Shown here: positions 7,757-17,700 of the stretch, piece by piece
Position numbering within the stretch: position 1 is the stretch's first letter
How the letters are laid out: each line of letters starts with the position of its first letter
Source: Bacteroidota bacterium
GTDB lineage: Bacteria; Bacteroidota; Bacteroidia; Chitinophagales; Chitinophagaceae
NCBI GenBank assembly: GCA_005882315.1
Contig: VBAR01000003.1
Coordinates: 124,001-188,000, forward strand
DNA: 64,000 nucleotides
Reading direction: 5' to 3'
The notes under the pieces: generated by a model
What the model was told of the DNA's origin: nothing
Seen by the model: only the letters and a program-made list of their open reading frames with translations
Databases searched by the model: none
Made by a program: the position numbers and the translations under genes

Positions 7757-9142
7757 TTATATCTCCCTTGTTCCATTAAAATTCTCCAACTCCTTCGCCA
7801 CAGCCGTGAGGAAAGTAGCTCCGAGGCTTCCATCTACAATGCGGTGATCATAACTCATACTCAGGTACATCATATGGCGTATAGCAATGCTGTCACCGGC
7901 AGGAGTTTCAATTACAACAGGACGTTTCTTAATTGCACCTACAGCCAGAATTGCTACCTGTGGTTGATTGATGATCGGTGTACCCATCAAACTACCGAAG
8001 GTTCCTACATTAGTCAACGTAAATGTGCCGCCTGTCGTATCATCTGCTCTCAGTTTGCCATTTCTTGCACTATCTGCCAATGCATTTACTTGTTTGGTGA
8101 GGCCAACAAGATTAAGCTGGTCAGCGTTCTTAATAACAGGAACAATAAGATTACCACTCGGCAGGGCAGTAGCCATACCTACATTAATATCTTTTTTGAT
8201 AATTATCTTATCGCCGTCAAGGGAAGAATTTATCAGTGGGAATTTTTTAATACATCTAACGATCGCTTCAATAAACAAAGGAGTGAATGTGATCTTTGTT
8301 CCTTCACGTTTTTCAAAATCCTTTTTCACTTTATCCCGCCATTGAACCAGGTTGGTTACATCAGCTTCAGTAAAGCTCGTTACATGCGGGCTGGTATGTT
8401 TGCTGCGAACCATATGTTCTGCGATCAGCTTGCGCATACGATCCATTTCAATGATCTCAACATTGCCAGTATAAGTTGTGAGTTGATTGTTAGTTGTTTG
8501 TTGCTGACTACTTGTTGAAGGTTCTATTCTCGAAAGAGGAACAACCATCGTTTCGCTTCTTACTCCTGACTCCCGACTCCTGACTCCTGACTTTCTTTCA
8601 CTCACATACTGCAGAATATCTTTCTTAGTTACTCTTCCTTCATTACCGGTACCGGGAATATTTTCAAGTTCACTCATACTCACACCTTCGCTGGCTGCAA
8701 TATTTAATACCAGCGGTGAATAAAAACGACCTGCTCCATTTCCATTTGATGTTTGAGGTCTGCTCGATGAAATTTCTGTGTATGCTGGTTTGTATGTTGT
8801 ATGTTGAGTTGAAACTACTTCAGCTACAGTTTCTACCTGTGGGTGATGAACTTCAGTTTTCGGTTGTGCTGGTGTGATCGTTGGAGTAACAGTTTCAGCA
8901 GCGCCGGTTTTTATCCGTGCAATCACAGTACCGATAGGTACTACATCGTTTACATTAAAAAGAATTTCAGCGATCACTCCTTCAGCTGTACTAGGTACTT
9001 CGCTATCCACTTTATCAGTTGCGATATCCAGTACCGTTTCATCCATCTTCACAGAATCACCGGGTTGTTTATGCCATTTAAGCACGGTAGCTTCCATGAT
9101 ACTTTCGCCGAGTTTGGGCATTACTAAATCTACAATAGCCAT
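7757..9142 (-). CDS. 2-oxoacid dehydrogenase E2 (dihydrolipoyl acyltransferase)
   Basis: This 461-residue E2 has a single N-terminal lipoyl domain (lipoyl-lysine in IATDKVDSEVPS, near residue 46). A peripheral-subunit binding domain covers about 137-178 (FYSPLVLNIAASEGVSMSEL... GRVTKKDIL). The C-terminal acyltransferase domain ends with the catalytic histidine in SYDHRIVDG. It forms the core of a pyruvate or branched-chain complex; the substrate cannot be decided here. The two flexible linkers contain three arrays of 7-base repeats (8475-8509, 8562-8589, 8792-8812) that translate into low-complexity linker such as SGVRSRE/SGVRSET. Confidence 0.93.
   Translation of the reverse strand: MAIVDLVMPKLGESIMEATVLKWHKQPGDSVKMDETVLDIATDKVDSEVPSTAEGVIAEILFNVNDVVPIGTVIARIKTGAAETVTPTITPAQPKTEVHHPQVETVAEVVSTQHTTYKPAYTEISSSRPQTSNGNGAGRFYSPLVLNIAASEGVSMSELENIPGTGNEGRVTKKDILQYVSERKSGVRSRESGVRSETMVVPLSRIEPSTSSQQQTTNNQLTTYTGNVEIIEMDRMRKLIAEHMVRSKHTSPHVTSFTEADVTNLVQWRDKVKKDFEKREGTKITFTPLFIEAIVRCIKKFPLINSSLDGDKIIIKKDINVGMATALPSGNLIVPVIKNADQLNLVGLTKQVNALADSARNGKLRADDTTGGTFTLTNVGTFGSLMGTPIINQPQVAILAVGAIKKRPVVIETPAGDSIAIRHMMYLSMSYDHRIVDGSLGATFLTAVAKELENFNGTREI
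8475..8509. repeat. Heptamer array in E2 linker (GTTnnnn family)
   Basis: Five consecutive 7-base units on the plus strand: GTTGTGA, GTTGATT, GTTAGTT, GTTTGTT, GCTGACT. They encode the Gln/Thr/Asn-rich part of the second E2 linker on the minus strand. Confidence 0.7.
8562..8589. repeat. Heptamer array in E2 linker (ACTCCTG family)
   Basis: Four perfect or near-perfect 7-base units: ACTCCTG, ACTCCCG, ACTCCTG, ACTCCTG. Because 7 x 3 = 21 bases, the encoded linker repeats every seven residues (SGVRSRE, SGVRSET). Confidence 0.85.
8792..8812. repeat. Heptamer array in the first E2 linker
   Basis: GTATGTT, GTATGTT and GAGTTGA follow each other without a gap within the Pro/Thr/Ser linker between the lipoyl and binding domains. 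Confidence 0.5.
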
Positions 9143-9146
9143 ATCC

Positions 9147-9181
9147 GATTGAATGTTTTAGATTTTAAATTGAAGATTTGC
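9147..9181. repeat. Heptamer array upstream of the E2 start
   Basis: Five units, GATTGAA, TGTTTTA, GATTTTA, AATTGAA, GATTTGC, share TT at positions 3-4. The array begins 5 bases before the E2 start codon, within the presumed leader. Confidence 0.5.
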
Positions 9182-9317
9182 GGCCGGGCTAAATATTTTT
9201 TGTAACCAACAACATTACTACTATCAAGGTCTGTTGTGTCACTCACTTTTACGTTCAGTAATTCTATTCAGCAATTTCGAAGTGAACTAGGCTGGCAAGC
9301 AAATCTCACATCGGGGT

Positions 9318-9325
9318 CAAAGGTA
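9318..9325 (-). promoter_or_regulatory. Possible -7 box for the E2 gene
   Basis: TACCTTTG on the minus strand matches TAnnTTTG. It would give a leader of about 165 bases. No clear -33 element was found. Confidence 0.4.
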
Positions 9326-9350
9326 AATGTTTCCCATTAATCCTGTTTAC

Positions 9351-10610
9351 TTAGTTCTCCAGTATAAACTTTCTCAAAATGTTCAGTGCATTCTGAGCCG
9401 TCATTTCAATATTCCGATGCCTGTCAAAGCGAAATTGAAGCTTTGTTGTTTCTGTTTTTTCTTTATTACCAATAGCCACCCATACAAGCCCAACCGGTTT
9501 TTCGGGAGTTCCACCATCCGGTCCCATAATGCCTGATACAGCAACTGCATAATCAACATCAAGTTTTTTAATTACACCTTTCACCATTTCAGTAACTGTT
9601 TCTTCGCTTACTGCGCCAACTGTATTCAATGTACTTGCAGAAACACCCAATACATTTTCCTTTACGCTATTTGAATAACTCACAACACTGCCATTAAAAT
9701 AAGCAGACGAACCCGGAACAGAAGTAATGAGATGAGCAATATAGCCACCGGTACAACTTTCGGCGGTAGCTATTGTTTTATTTTTCTCTTTCAAAATTTT
9801 ACCGATCACTACTTCCAGGCCTTCGTCAATATCACTGACGAGAATATCTTTTACTTTTTCTTTCAACTGTTCAAAAAAAGGTATTACCTGATCTTCTGCG
9901 ATTTCATTAGTATCAGCGGTTATTGTTAACCGCAATCTTACCATCCCATAATTAGGCAGATAGGCCAGTTTGATAGTATCGGGCAATGATGCTTCAAGAT
10001 CAACAAGCCGTTCAGCGATCATCGATTCACCCATACCAGCCGTGAATGCAGTTTTGTGAACAATTGCAGGCAGCGAAAATTCATTTTGTATCAACGGAAT
10101 AACTTCAGTTGTTATCAGCCCCTTCATTTCATGTGGTACACCGGGCAGTGAAATAAATATCTTCCCGTCTTTTCTGAACAACATGCCCGGCGCAGTTCCT
10201 CTTTTATTAAACAACACAGTACATACATCAGGTACTTCGGCTTGCTTCAGGTTTCTTTCAAGCATCGGCCCGGGCCTGCGAAATACTTTTTCAAAAAGGT
10301 ACCGGACATGATTCTCCACTTTCTCATCAACTATCAGTTTGCCGCCAAAGTATTTGCATAGCAACGGCTTTGTAATATCATCAGCAGTAGGACCAAGGCC
10401 GCCAGTGATAATAATAATATCAGAAAGTTTACTTTCATCATCGAGTGCATTCCAAATGTCATCCCACACATCACCCACCGCTGTACGGTGACGAACCCAT
10501 ACACCAATTTTATTTAACTCCTGTGCAATAAATGCAGAATTGGTATCAATGGTTTGTCCAATCAGCAGTTCATCACCAATCGTAATAATCGAAGCATTAA
10601 CTTTTTTCAT
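9351..10610 (-). CDS. cinA: CinA, nicotinamide-nucleotide amidohydrolase family
   Basis: The protein has an N-terminal molybdopterin-binding-like (COG1058) domain, with TGGLGPTADDITK and LPGVPHEMK, and a C-terminal NMN deamidase domain, with TAESCTGGYIAHLITSVPGSSAYF and SYSNSVK. CinA proteins hydrolyse NMN to recycle pyridine nucleotides, and the N-terminal domain can act as an ADP-ribose pyrophosphatase. I place the start at the ATG at 10610 (419 residues); an in-frame TTG at 10619 would add three. A TACCTTTG box ends only 7 bases before this ATG. Confidence 0.94.
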   Translation of the reverse strand: MKKVNASIITIGDELLIGQTIDTNSAFIAQELNKIGVWVRHRTAVGDVWDDIWNALDDESKLSDIIIITGGLGPTADDITKPLLCKYFGGKLIVDEKVENHVRYLFEKVFRRPGPMLERNLKQAEVPDVCTVLFNKRGTAPGMLFRKDGKIFISLPGVPHEMKGLITTEVIPLIQNEFSLPAIVHKTAFTAGMGESMIAERLVDLEASLPDTIKLAYLPNYGMVRLRLTITADTNEIAEDQVIPFFEQLKEKVKDILVSDIDEGLEVVIGKILKEKNKTIATAESCTGGYIAHLITSVPGSSAYFNGSVVSYSNSVKENVLGVSASTLNTVGAVSEETVTEMVKGVIKKLDVDYAVAVSGIMGPDGGTPEKPVGLVWVAIGNKEKTETTKLQFRFDRHRNIEMTAQNALNILRKFILEN

Positions 10611-10616
10611 AGCAGG

Positions 10617-10624
10617 CAAAGGTA
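10617..10624 (-). promoter_or_regulatory. -7 box almost touching the cinA start
   Basis: TACCTTTG on the minus strand fits TAnnTTTG. A transcript starting about 4-7 bases downstream would begin at or next to the cinA ATG, suggesting a leaderless or near-leaderless mRNA. The -33 element is not evident. Confidence 0.4.
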
Positions 10625-10633
10625 ACAGTTGCG

Positions 10634-10641
10634 TAAATTTG
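10634..10641 (+). promoter_or_regulatory. Possible -7 box for dacB
   Basis: TAAATTTG matches the consensus 30 bases before the dacB ATG. No -33 match is convincing. Confidence 0.35.
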
Positions 10642-10654
10642 AAGTATTAATTGT

Positions 10655-10719
10655 TCAATAATCAATTTTCAATGAAAACAATTGCCCTGATTTTTCACTT
10701 TTCACTTTTGATTTTTCAC
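10655..10719. repeat. Two heptamer arrays across the dacB start and signal peptide
   Basis: The first array (10655-10675) reads TCAATAA, TCAATTT, TCAATGA, the third unit holding the dacB ATG. The second (10692-10719) reads TTTTCAC, TTTTCAC, TTTTGAT, TTTTCAC and supplies the hydrophobic core of the signal peptide. Confidence 0.75.
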
Positions 10720-12141
10720 TTACCTGCCCAAACGGTAACTCAAAAATTACAGAAAGCCTTTACTGCTTTTGAAAAAGATACACAACTGACTCATGCCATT
10801 AGTTCTCTGTATGTAATAGATGCCCAAACAGGCAGTGTTGTGTTTGATAAGAATTCAAGAATTGGATTGGCACCGGCATCTACACAAAAGATTATTACAA
10901 GTGTTACTGCTTTTGAGTTACTGGGGAAGGATTATCGTTATAAGACAGATTTTATAAAAAGTAAAGCATCTCATTCTGATGGAGATCCAAATTTAATAAT
11001 AAAAGGTTATGGAGATCCTACGTTTGGCAGTTCAAGATATCAGTTTACAAACCCCAATTCAGTATTTGATAGCGTTTTAAAGAAAATCAGACAAAATCAA
11101 ATGTTGAAAATTACTCGTATCGAAACTTATCAATCAGTACAGGATAATAATCCAATTCCGGGGGGTTACATTTGGGAAGATATTGGAAATTATTATGGTG
11201 CTGGGACTTTCAATTTTAATTGGCGAGAAAATCAGTATGATATGATTTTAGAATCTCAGGCCGAAAATGCTACGCCTCCTGGAATTATTTCTACTGAACC
11301 AATACAGACAGATATTACTTTTTATAATTTTCTCAAAACTGGAAAACCTGGTAGCGGTGATAATGCTTACATTTTTTCTGTTCCATTTTCAAATGAAATA
11401 TTCGTAAGAGGAACAATCCCACCTATGCAAAAAAGATTTGTAATATCAGGCTCTATGCCGTTTCCTACAAAAACATTTTCGGAAGAATTATATCATTTTT
11501 TGAAAAAGAAAGAAATTTCATTTGTGAATACATACTCTGCTGATGGCAAAACAATACTCAAAAAAGATTCTTTTTTCATTCGTCGCGACTTTACCAGTTT
11601 GGGCGATGCAATTGATCAATTAAGGAGGGAATCAGGTTCATATGAATCAGACACAATCTACACTCATTATTCCCCTTCCCTCGACTCCATCATCTACTGG
11701 TTCAATAAAAAAAGCATCAATCTTTACGGAGAAGCGCTGATAAAAACATTTGCTCACGAAAAGCAAGGTTTTGGTTCAACTGATAGTGGCGTTGCAATTG
11801 TTCAAAAATTCTGGAAGGAAAAAGGACTTAGCGATAAAGAATTAAATATCGTTGATGGATCAGGACTTTCACCACTCAACCGTGTTACCACACATGCACA
11901 GGTAGAGATTTTAAAATATGCAAAAAATAAAGATTGGTTTCCTTCTTTCTATAATTCATTACCTGAATATAATGGCATGAAAATGAAAAGCGGAACTATC
12001 CATGATGTAAAAGGTTTTTGCGGTTATCATAAAGCAAAGAATGGTAAAGAATATATTTTCTCTTTTCTTGTAAATAATTATAACGGTTCTGCCGGCGACC
12101 TGGTTAAGAAAATGTATACGGTACTTGATAACCTGAAGTAG
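10672..12141 (+). CDS. dacB: D-alanyl-D-alanine carboxypeptidase/endopeptidase (PBP4 type)
   Basis: This periplasmic peptidoglycan hydrolase of the S13 family trims cross-links and terminal D-Ala. With the ATG at 10672 it has 489 residues and a signal peptide ending at LPAQ. The catalytic SxxK is S70-T-Q-K73 (APASTQKIITS), the second motif is in DGSGLSPLNRV, and the third is KSGT near the C-terminus. The domain inserted between the first two motifs is the usual feature of PBP4. The signal-peptide codons are made of 7-base repeats, so a gain or loss of one unit would shift the frame. Confidence 0.92.
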   Translation: MKTIALIFHFSLLIFHLPAQTVTQKLQKAFTAFEKDTQLTHAISSLYVIDAQTGSVVFDKNSRIGLAPASTQKIITSVTAFELLGKDYRYKTDFIKSKASHSDGDPNLIIKGYGDPTFGSSRYQFTNPNSVFDSVLKKIRQNQMLKITRIETYQSVQDNNPIPGGYIWEDIGNYYGAGTFNFNWRENQYDMILESQAENATPPGIISTEPIQTDITFYNFLKTGKPGSGDNAYIFSVPFSNEIFVRGTIPPMQKRFVISGSMPFPTKTFSEELYHFLKKKEISFVNTYSADGKTILKKDSFFIRRDFTSLGDAIDQLRRESGSYESDTIYTHYSPSLDSIIYWFNKKSINLYGEALIKTFAHEKQGFGSTDSGVAIVQKFWKEKGLSDKELNIVDGSGLSPLNRVTTHAQVEILKYAKNKDWFPSFYNSLPEYNGMKMKSGTIHDVKGFCGYHKAKNGKEYIFSFLVNNYNGSAGDLVKKMYTVLDNLK

Positions 12142-12185
12142 GCAAAAGTTTCGCTATATTCGACAATAATCTTAAACAGAATAAC

Positions 12186-12620
12186 ATGAGCGAACAAAAC
12201 GCAAAAAGCCACGGACGTTATATTCCTTTATGGCATTATATTACTCCGTTAATAATAGCTGTTATACTTGGAATGTCAATTATAAACCTCAGGCATACTG
12301 ATATGCATGCAGGCGATCTGCATATGTGGCTGCCCATTATTTTGATCCCGGTTGTAATGCTGATACTCTGGTGGTATGCCCGTGTATTTGCATTGATGGC
12401 ACAGGACAGAGCCATTCGTGCAGAAGAAAATTTTCGTCATTATATATTAACTGGTAAACCCTTACCGACGGAATTAAGAACCCGGCAAATCATAGCCTTG
12501 CGTTTTGCAAGCGACCAGGAATTTCCTTTGCTGGTAAAACGTGCCATTTCAGAAAATCTTTCTTCAAAACAGATCAAAGGAGAAATTAAGATCTGGAAAG
12601 CTGATCATTACAGGGTTTAA
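12186..12620 (+). CDS. DUF6526-like membrane protein
   Basis: This 144-residue protein has two predicted transmembrane helices (ITPLIIAVILGMSIINL and WLPIILIPVVMLILWWYARVF) and a cytosolic C-terminal domain (AEENFRHYILTGKPLP... KQIKGEIKIWKADHYRV). The layout and the LRTRQIIALRFASDQEFP stretch resemble the DUF6526 family, whose function is unknown. It overlaps the convergent site-2 protease gene by four bases. Confidence 0.75.
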   Translation: MSEQNAKSHGRYIPLWHYITPLIIAVILGMSIINLRHTDMHAGDLHMWLPIILIPVVMLILWWYARVFALMAQDRAIRAEENFRHYILTGKPLPTELRTRQIIALRFASDQEFPLLVKRAISENLSSKQIKGEIKIWKADHYRV

Positions 12621-13624
12621 AATCTAAACTGGTTAAAGAATGTCATCTCCATTTCCAGGATAAAGGGTGCAGCAATTGAAGCAATCCAAATCAGGAAAAT
12701 AATTATTTTTCCTGCGATTGATAGATCCTGTATCAGGTGCCGGTGTAACATACCTTGGATAGCCGTCATTATTTTTTCCTCGTTGCGGTCGTACTCATAA
12801 GGTGGGGCAGGAGGTATATTTTTAAATGATGAATGATTGGTGACCAAAATATTTCTCGCCTTCCAGTAATCTTCATCTTTCAGGTTTTCATAATCACAGT
12901 TCAGGTCAATACCTTCTTCTTCCATTTTATTTTCAACTGTCACTGTTTGTTTGTCTGTTCTTAATCGCATCAGCATAAGTGCAGGAAATATGGCCAGTAT
13001 CCAGAGATTCGATTTCCACGCAATCCAAAGCATAAATGCGGCGGATAAGTAAACAAATAATTTACTTACCCAGCTTTCTTCTTCAAGAAAAACCCGGTTC
13101 AATAACTGCCCGCCATCTAATGGATAAACCGGAAAGAGGTTCAGCAAATTCAGAAACACAAAAAGATTACCGATAGTGTAATAGGATATCCCACCTAAAC
13201 TCAAATAAGGATTTGCTTCAGCAAGAAAATAGAACAGTATTCCGAAAATTATTCCGGGTAGTGGACCCGCCAGTAGGATGATGGCCGACTGCAATTGCGA
13301 AACTTCTCTTTTGCTACCGGAAACATAGGCCCCAAGCAATGGGATGAAAAATATACCGAGATCTTTGTACCGAAATGCTTTCATCGCAAGAAAGTGGCCC
13401 ATCTCATGAATGATAACAATTAATGTTATTAAAATAAGTATGTTAAAACTTTTAAAAACATAATAGCCAAGTACAATGTACAAGGCCAGGCTCACCAGTG
13501 ATCTCAGCCATATATTCGAAACTGCTTTTTCCGGTGTTGCTGGCTTTGGTGGAAAAAAAACAGTTTCACTATTGGCACCATAGATATTGCTTAGTTCAGG
13601 ATTATATGATTGGTTTTCTTCCAA
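12617..13624 (-). CDS. Site-2 protease family (M50) membrane metalloprotease
   Basis: This 335-residue integral membrane protease has the zinc motif HEMGH in VIIHEMGHFLAMKAF and the second conserved site NLFPVYPLDGGQLLNRV, where Asp is the third zinc ligand. Several hydrophobic helices surround these motifs. Family members cut substrates within the membrane; the target is unknown. The start is a TTG at 13624 because no ATG lies before the conserved region. An array of 7-base units sits immediately upstream, in the short gap after the thioesterase gene. Confidence 0.88.
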   Translation of the reverse strand: MEENQSYNPELSNIYGANSETVFFPPKPATPEKAVSNIWLRSLVSLALYIVLGYYVFKSFNILILITLIVIIHEMGHFLAMKAFRYKDLGIFFIPLLGAYVSGSKREVSQLQSAIILLAGPLPGIIFGILFYFLAEANPYLSLGGISYYTIGNLFVFLNLLNLFPVYPLDGGQLLNRVFLEEESWVSKLFVYLSAAFMLWIAWKSNLWILAIFPALMLMRLRTDKQTVTVENKMEEEGIDLNCDYENLKDEDYWKARNILVTNHSSFKNIPPAPPYEYDRNEEKIMTAIQGMLHRHLIQDLSIAGKIIIFLIWIASIAAPFILEMEMTFFNQFRF

Positions 13625-13652
13625 AGGAATTGGGAATTTATTATTGATTAAA
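13625..13652. repeat. Heptamer array between thioesterase and M50 protease
   Basis: Units AGGAATT, GGGAATT, TATTATT, GATTAAA (plus strand) span the end of the thioesterase gene and the bases just before the TTG start of the protease. The first two units match well; the others are weak. Confidence 0.4.
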
Positions 13653-14075
13653 ATAGAGTTGCAGTTTCTCCAGCATTTCGGCTGGCATACTTGTACGTCT
13701 CATTGTTTTCATTTCCATAAAATATAAAATGATCTTGGCTGAAGCCAGCAATTCTTTTTGTTCATTATACACTTCCTGGAAGAATTCGATCTTATGATGA
13801 ACGGGTAATTCTTTTAAAGTTGTATTCACAGTCAGCAATTCGTCATACTTCGCAGACCGTAAATAACGGCAATGTACGTCTACAATGGGCATTATAATAC
13901 CCATATTTTCTATATCTGCATAAGTGTATCCGAGGCTACGGATCCATTCAGCTCTTGAGGATTCGAACCAAGGGAAATAATTGCTATGGTAAACAACTCC
14001 CATCTGGTCGGTCTCTGCATAGCGAACTCGTATTTGTGCATCGTGTGAATACATTCCTGGCGAATTATTTTCCAA
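13641..14075 (-). CDS. Acyl-CoA thioesterase (YbgC/4-HBA-CoA type hotdog)
   Basis: This 144-residue hotdog-fold thioesterase has the YbgC-type active-site signature RYAETDQMGVVYHSNYFPWFE, where the Asp is catalytic. YbgC homologues hydrolyse short-chain or aromatic acyl-CoAs and are often envelope-associated; the substrate is not known here. Its start overlaps the end of the upstream DoxX gene by 11 bases, so the two are co-transcribed. Confidence 0.88.
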   Translation of the reverse strand: MENNSPGMYSHDAQIRVRYAETDQMGVVYHSNYFPWFESSRAEWIRSLGYTYADIENMGIIMPIVDVHCRYLRSAKYDELLTVNTTLKELPVHHKIEFFQEVYNEQKELLASAKIILYFMEMKTMRRTSMPAEMLEKLQLYFNQ

Positions 14076-14475
14076 TTAATTTATCAATACTCCACTTACC
14101 TGGCCCACAGAACAAGATAGCTAAAAATGCAAGCAGAAAAAGTATAGCCATCTCTTTTTGTTTCAGCGGATCATGTTTATGATATACCAGTATGAGTACG
14201 CCAAAAAAGATGACCAGTGCCAACGCTGCCAGCCTCGAAAGCAAACCAAATACGATCAGTAATGCACAAAACACTTCAGCAAAAATTGTGAACAAGAGGC
14301 TCGGCGTATGCCCGATACCCAGCGGGTCTGCAAAACTGTCTTTTCGCTGATCAAAACTCTGAAGTTTACCCAAACCATGATTGAAGAATAATAGAAACCC
14401 AAAGCCTGCACGCAGCAGTAACATTCCGAAATTAAAAGCTGCGTCGGTGTAATTAGTACTAAAGAGTTTTTTCAC
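14065..14475 (-). CDS. DoxX family membrane protein
   Basis: This is a small DoxX-type membrane protein with four hydrophobic helices (FGMLLLRAGFGFLLFF, LFTIFAEVFCALLIVFGLL, LAALALVIFFGVLILVY, MAILFLLAFLAILFCG). I propose a GTG start at 14475 (VKKLFSTNYTDAAFNFG, 136 residues), because family members begin with a similar MKKLFS segment. The frame stays open back to 14586, but the extra N-terminus has no family resemblance. The function is unclear; relatives have been linked to redox or thiol stress. Confidence 0.8.
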   Translation of the reverse strand: MKKLFSTNYTDAAFNFGMLLLRAGFGFLLFFNHGLGKLQSFDQRKDSFADPLGIGHTPSLLFTIFAEVFCALLIVFGLLSRLAALALVIFFGVLILVYHKHDPLKQKEMAILFLLAFLAILFCGPGKWSIDKLIGK

Positions 14476-14707
14476 TAGATTAAAATTTCGAACTGCAATG
14501 TTACTGAAAACTGGCGAGCATTTTTGCTGCTGGACCCGAGTATCAGCGATGCTTCGATCAAGCAGTTTAACAATGCTGATCACCACCTAATTGTTAAAGG
14601 TTTCTTTAATTGTTGGTTATCCACAACTGTTTGGAATGATGTTTGGCTTCAGATGAAATAAGTTCAATATTTACGGCGTTTCAAACCAGGATATAAAGTT
14701 CACCAGC

Positions 14708-17700
14708 ATGAAGAAAAGATTTCTACTCATAACAGCAGCTTCGCTTAGCATAACCGCATTCGCACAGCAAACTGCTTTTTACAAAGACCCCCAGGCAACA
14801 TTCAAAGAAGCAAAAGAATATTTTCAGAAAGACCAGTATAGCCTTGCTTTTCCGCTTTTTAAGGAATTGCAGGAGCATTCAATGGAAACCGACAGAATTA
14901 ACCTGCCGGTTACTTCACAGGAGATCGAATATTACTTCATCGTTTGCGCACTGAAACAAAATGAAGGCCGTTCAGAAGATAAGGCCATTAGTTATATTGA
15001 TGTAGAAAAAAATACAGCAAGAGTGCAGATGTTGAATTTCCACCTCGGTGAATATTATTACCGGAATCAAAAATTTTCTGATGCAGCAACCCGGTATGAG
15101 GGAACGAATATTGTAAACCTGAGCAACCGGGAAATTGCAGATATGAAATTTCACCAGGGTTATTCTTATTTTACCCTGCAACGGTTTAGCGAGGCAAAAC
15201 CATTGTTCAATACTATCAGGAAAGAGAAGGATGATCCGAACTATCTCGATGCAAATTATTATTACGGGTATCTGGCTTTTCGTGACAGACAGTTCAACGA
15301 TGCATTAGAAAGTTTCAGGATCGTTGAAAACGAAAAGGATTATGCGAGTGTAGTACCGTTTTATATTGCTCAGATATATTATATACAGGGTAAAAAAGAG
15401 GAAGCTATTGAATATGTCAGAAATAAACTGAAAGGCGGGAATGCACAATATTACGAAACGGAGCTTAAACAACTTATCGGTCATGCTCATTTTGAAAGAA
15501 AGGAATATGCAATGGCCTTACCTTATCTTGAAGATTATATAAGTAAGACAAAAAAAGTAAGAAGAGAAGAATTGTATGAACTTGCTTATTCTTACTATCA
15601 GGCTAACCAGCTTACAAAAGCAATTGATGGGTTTAAGCAACTTAGCGGAAAAGAAGATTCATTAAGCCAGCATGCAATGTACTTGCTGGGTGATGCGTAT
15701 TTGAAAACCGGTCAGAAAACAAATGCGAGAAATGCTTTCCTGTTTTGTGCATCAAATAGCAGCAATCCTACACAGAGAGAAATTTCAAGATATCAATATG
15801 CAAAACTTTCATATGAGCTCGGCTACCAGGATGAAGCGTTGAACAGTCTTCGTTCTTTCCTTGCTGATTATCCATCTTCAACTTATAATGCCGAGGCTAG
15901 AGAATTGCTGGTAGATGTTTTAGCCAACACAAATAACTATCGTGATGCACAGGTTTTACTGGAAGGGTTATCAAATCCTTCCCCCAATGCAAAAAGATTA
16001 TACCCGAGAATTTTATATGGCCGTGCTACTGAGATGATCAATGATGGAAGATTGGCAGAAGCCGATGCATTATTGGATAAAGCATTGAAAGATCCAAACA
16101 ATGCTTCTGTGCTTCCATTCCTTAATTTCTGGAAAGGTGAGTTAGCTTATCGTAATGACAAATTGGATGATGCGATCCGCTACTATAATGCTTATAAAGA
16201 TGCAGGTTCTCCGGCAAATGGTGAAACCAATGCAAATACGATACGGTACAACCTCGGATATTGTTATTTACGAAAAGAAAATTATCCTGCAGCATTGACT
16301 TTCTTTGAACCATTGGGAAGAAACCCGGCACTAAACAGTGACCAACTTTCACAGGATGCTTATATCCGCACAGCAGATTGTTATTATATGAGCCGTGATT
16401 TTGCAAAAGCAAAATCGATGTATGAGAATGTGATCAAATTTTCATGGCCGGCAGAAGATTATGCTACTTTCCAACTCGCCATGATCGCAGGCGTTAAAAG
16501 CAATAATGAAAAAGTTACTTTGCTTAATACGATGAACCGCAAGTTTCCAACTTCGCCGTTGGTAACTGATGCAAATATGGAAGTGGCAAACACCTATTTA
16601 GCTGATCAGCGTTACAGGGACGCCATTCCTTTTTTAAATAATGTGATCAAAGGAAATAATACAGGCCTCAAACCACAGGCTTACCTGAAAACCGGTATCG
16701 CTTATTATAATCTTGATAATAACGCAGAAGCAATAAAACAGTTTAAAACACTTGTATCACAATATCCCAATTCACCGGAAGCAGAAGATGCATTGGATAA
16801 TGTAAGAGTGATCTATGTAGAAGATGGAAAGCCGGGTGAGTATGCTGATTTTATGCGGCAGGCAGGTAAGCCGATCAGTGTAAGTACAGAAGATTCGCTG
16901 ACCTATGGCGCGGCATTTAAATTATACCAGGAAGGTTCCGTAAATAATGCTTTGAATTCATTAAATACTTATCTCCAACGTTTTCCTGATGGTTCTTTCA
17001 GCATCGATGCTAATTTTTATAAAGGAGAGATCTATAACAGTAAAAAAGACTGGAACAATGCACTGGCAGGATATGAATCAGTAGCAGCCGATGCGCCTAA
17101 TAAATTTGCTGAGAAAGCCTTAATAGGGGCTTCAAGGATATATTTCTTTGAATTGAAGAACTATAACCAAAGCGAAAAGTTTTTTGGATTACTGAAGCAA
17201 TATTCCAGCACACAGGAAACAACACTGGAAGCGATGCGTGGTTTATTGCGCAGCCAGTACCAGTTAAAAAATTGGGATGCTGCGGAAGCTAATGCAAAAG
17301 AACTGGTAAACGCAAAAGGCAGCAGCTCGGATGATAAAGCATTAGCAAATATGGCAATTGCTAAAAATTACCAGGTGAAAGGCCAATATGACCTGGCAAT
17401 TGCAAACTATAAATCTGTCGTACTACTTAATAAAGCTGCACTGGCAGCAGAAGCCCGTTACGAAATTGCCAATAGTTGGTTTACTGTAAGCAAGCTGAAT
17501 GATGCAGAAAAAGCAGCATTTGAAGTGATCAATAAATCCGGTTCCTATGATTACTGGGTAACGAAAGCTTATATACTGTTGGGCGATGTTTATTATGCAC
17601 AGAAAGATTATTTCAATGCAAAAGCAACATTCCAAAGTATCGTAGATAATAGTATCAACCCTGAGTTGAAAGGAGAAGCGCAAACAAAATTAAATAAGGT

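Noticed and set aside
7844-8518. Open frame of 224 codons on the plus strand opposite the E2 gene
   Set aside because: Antisense to a conserved catalytic domain, with Cys/Ile-rich composition and no family resemblance.
8562-8589. CRISPR or phage-type direct repeats
   Set aside because: Units are 7 bases long with no spacers and lie in a coding linker.
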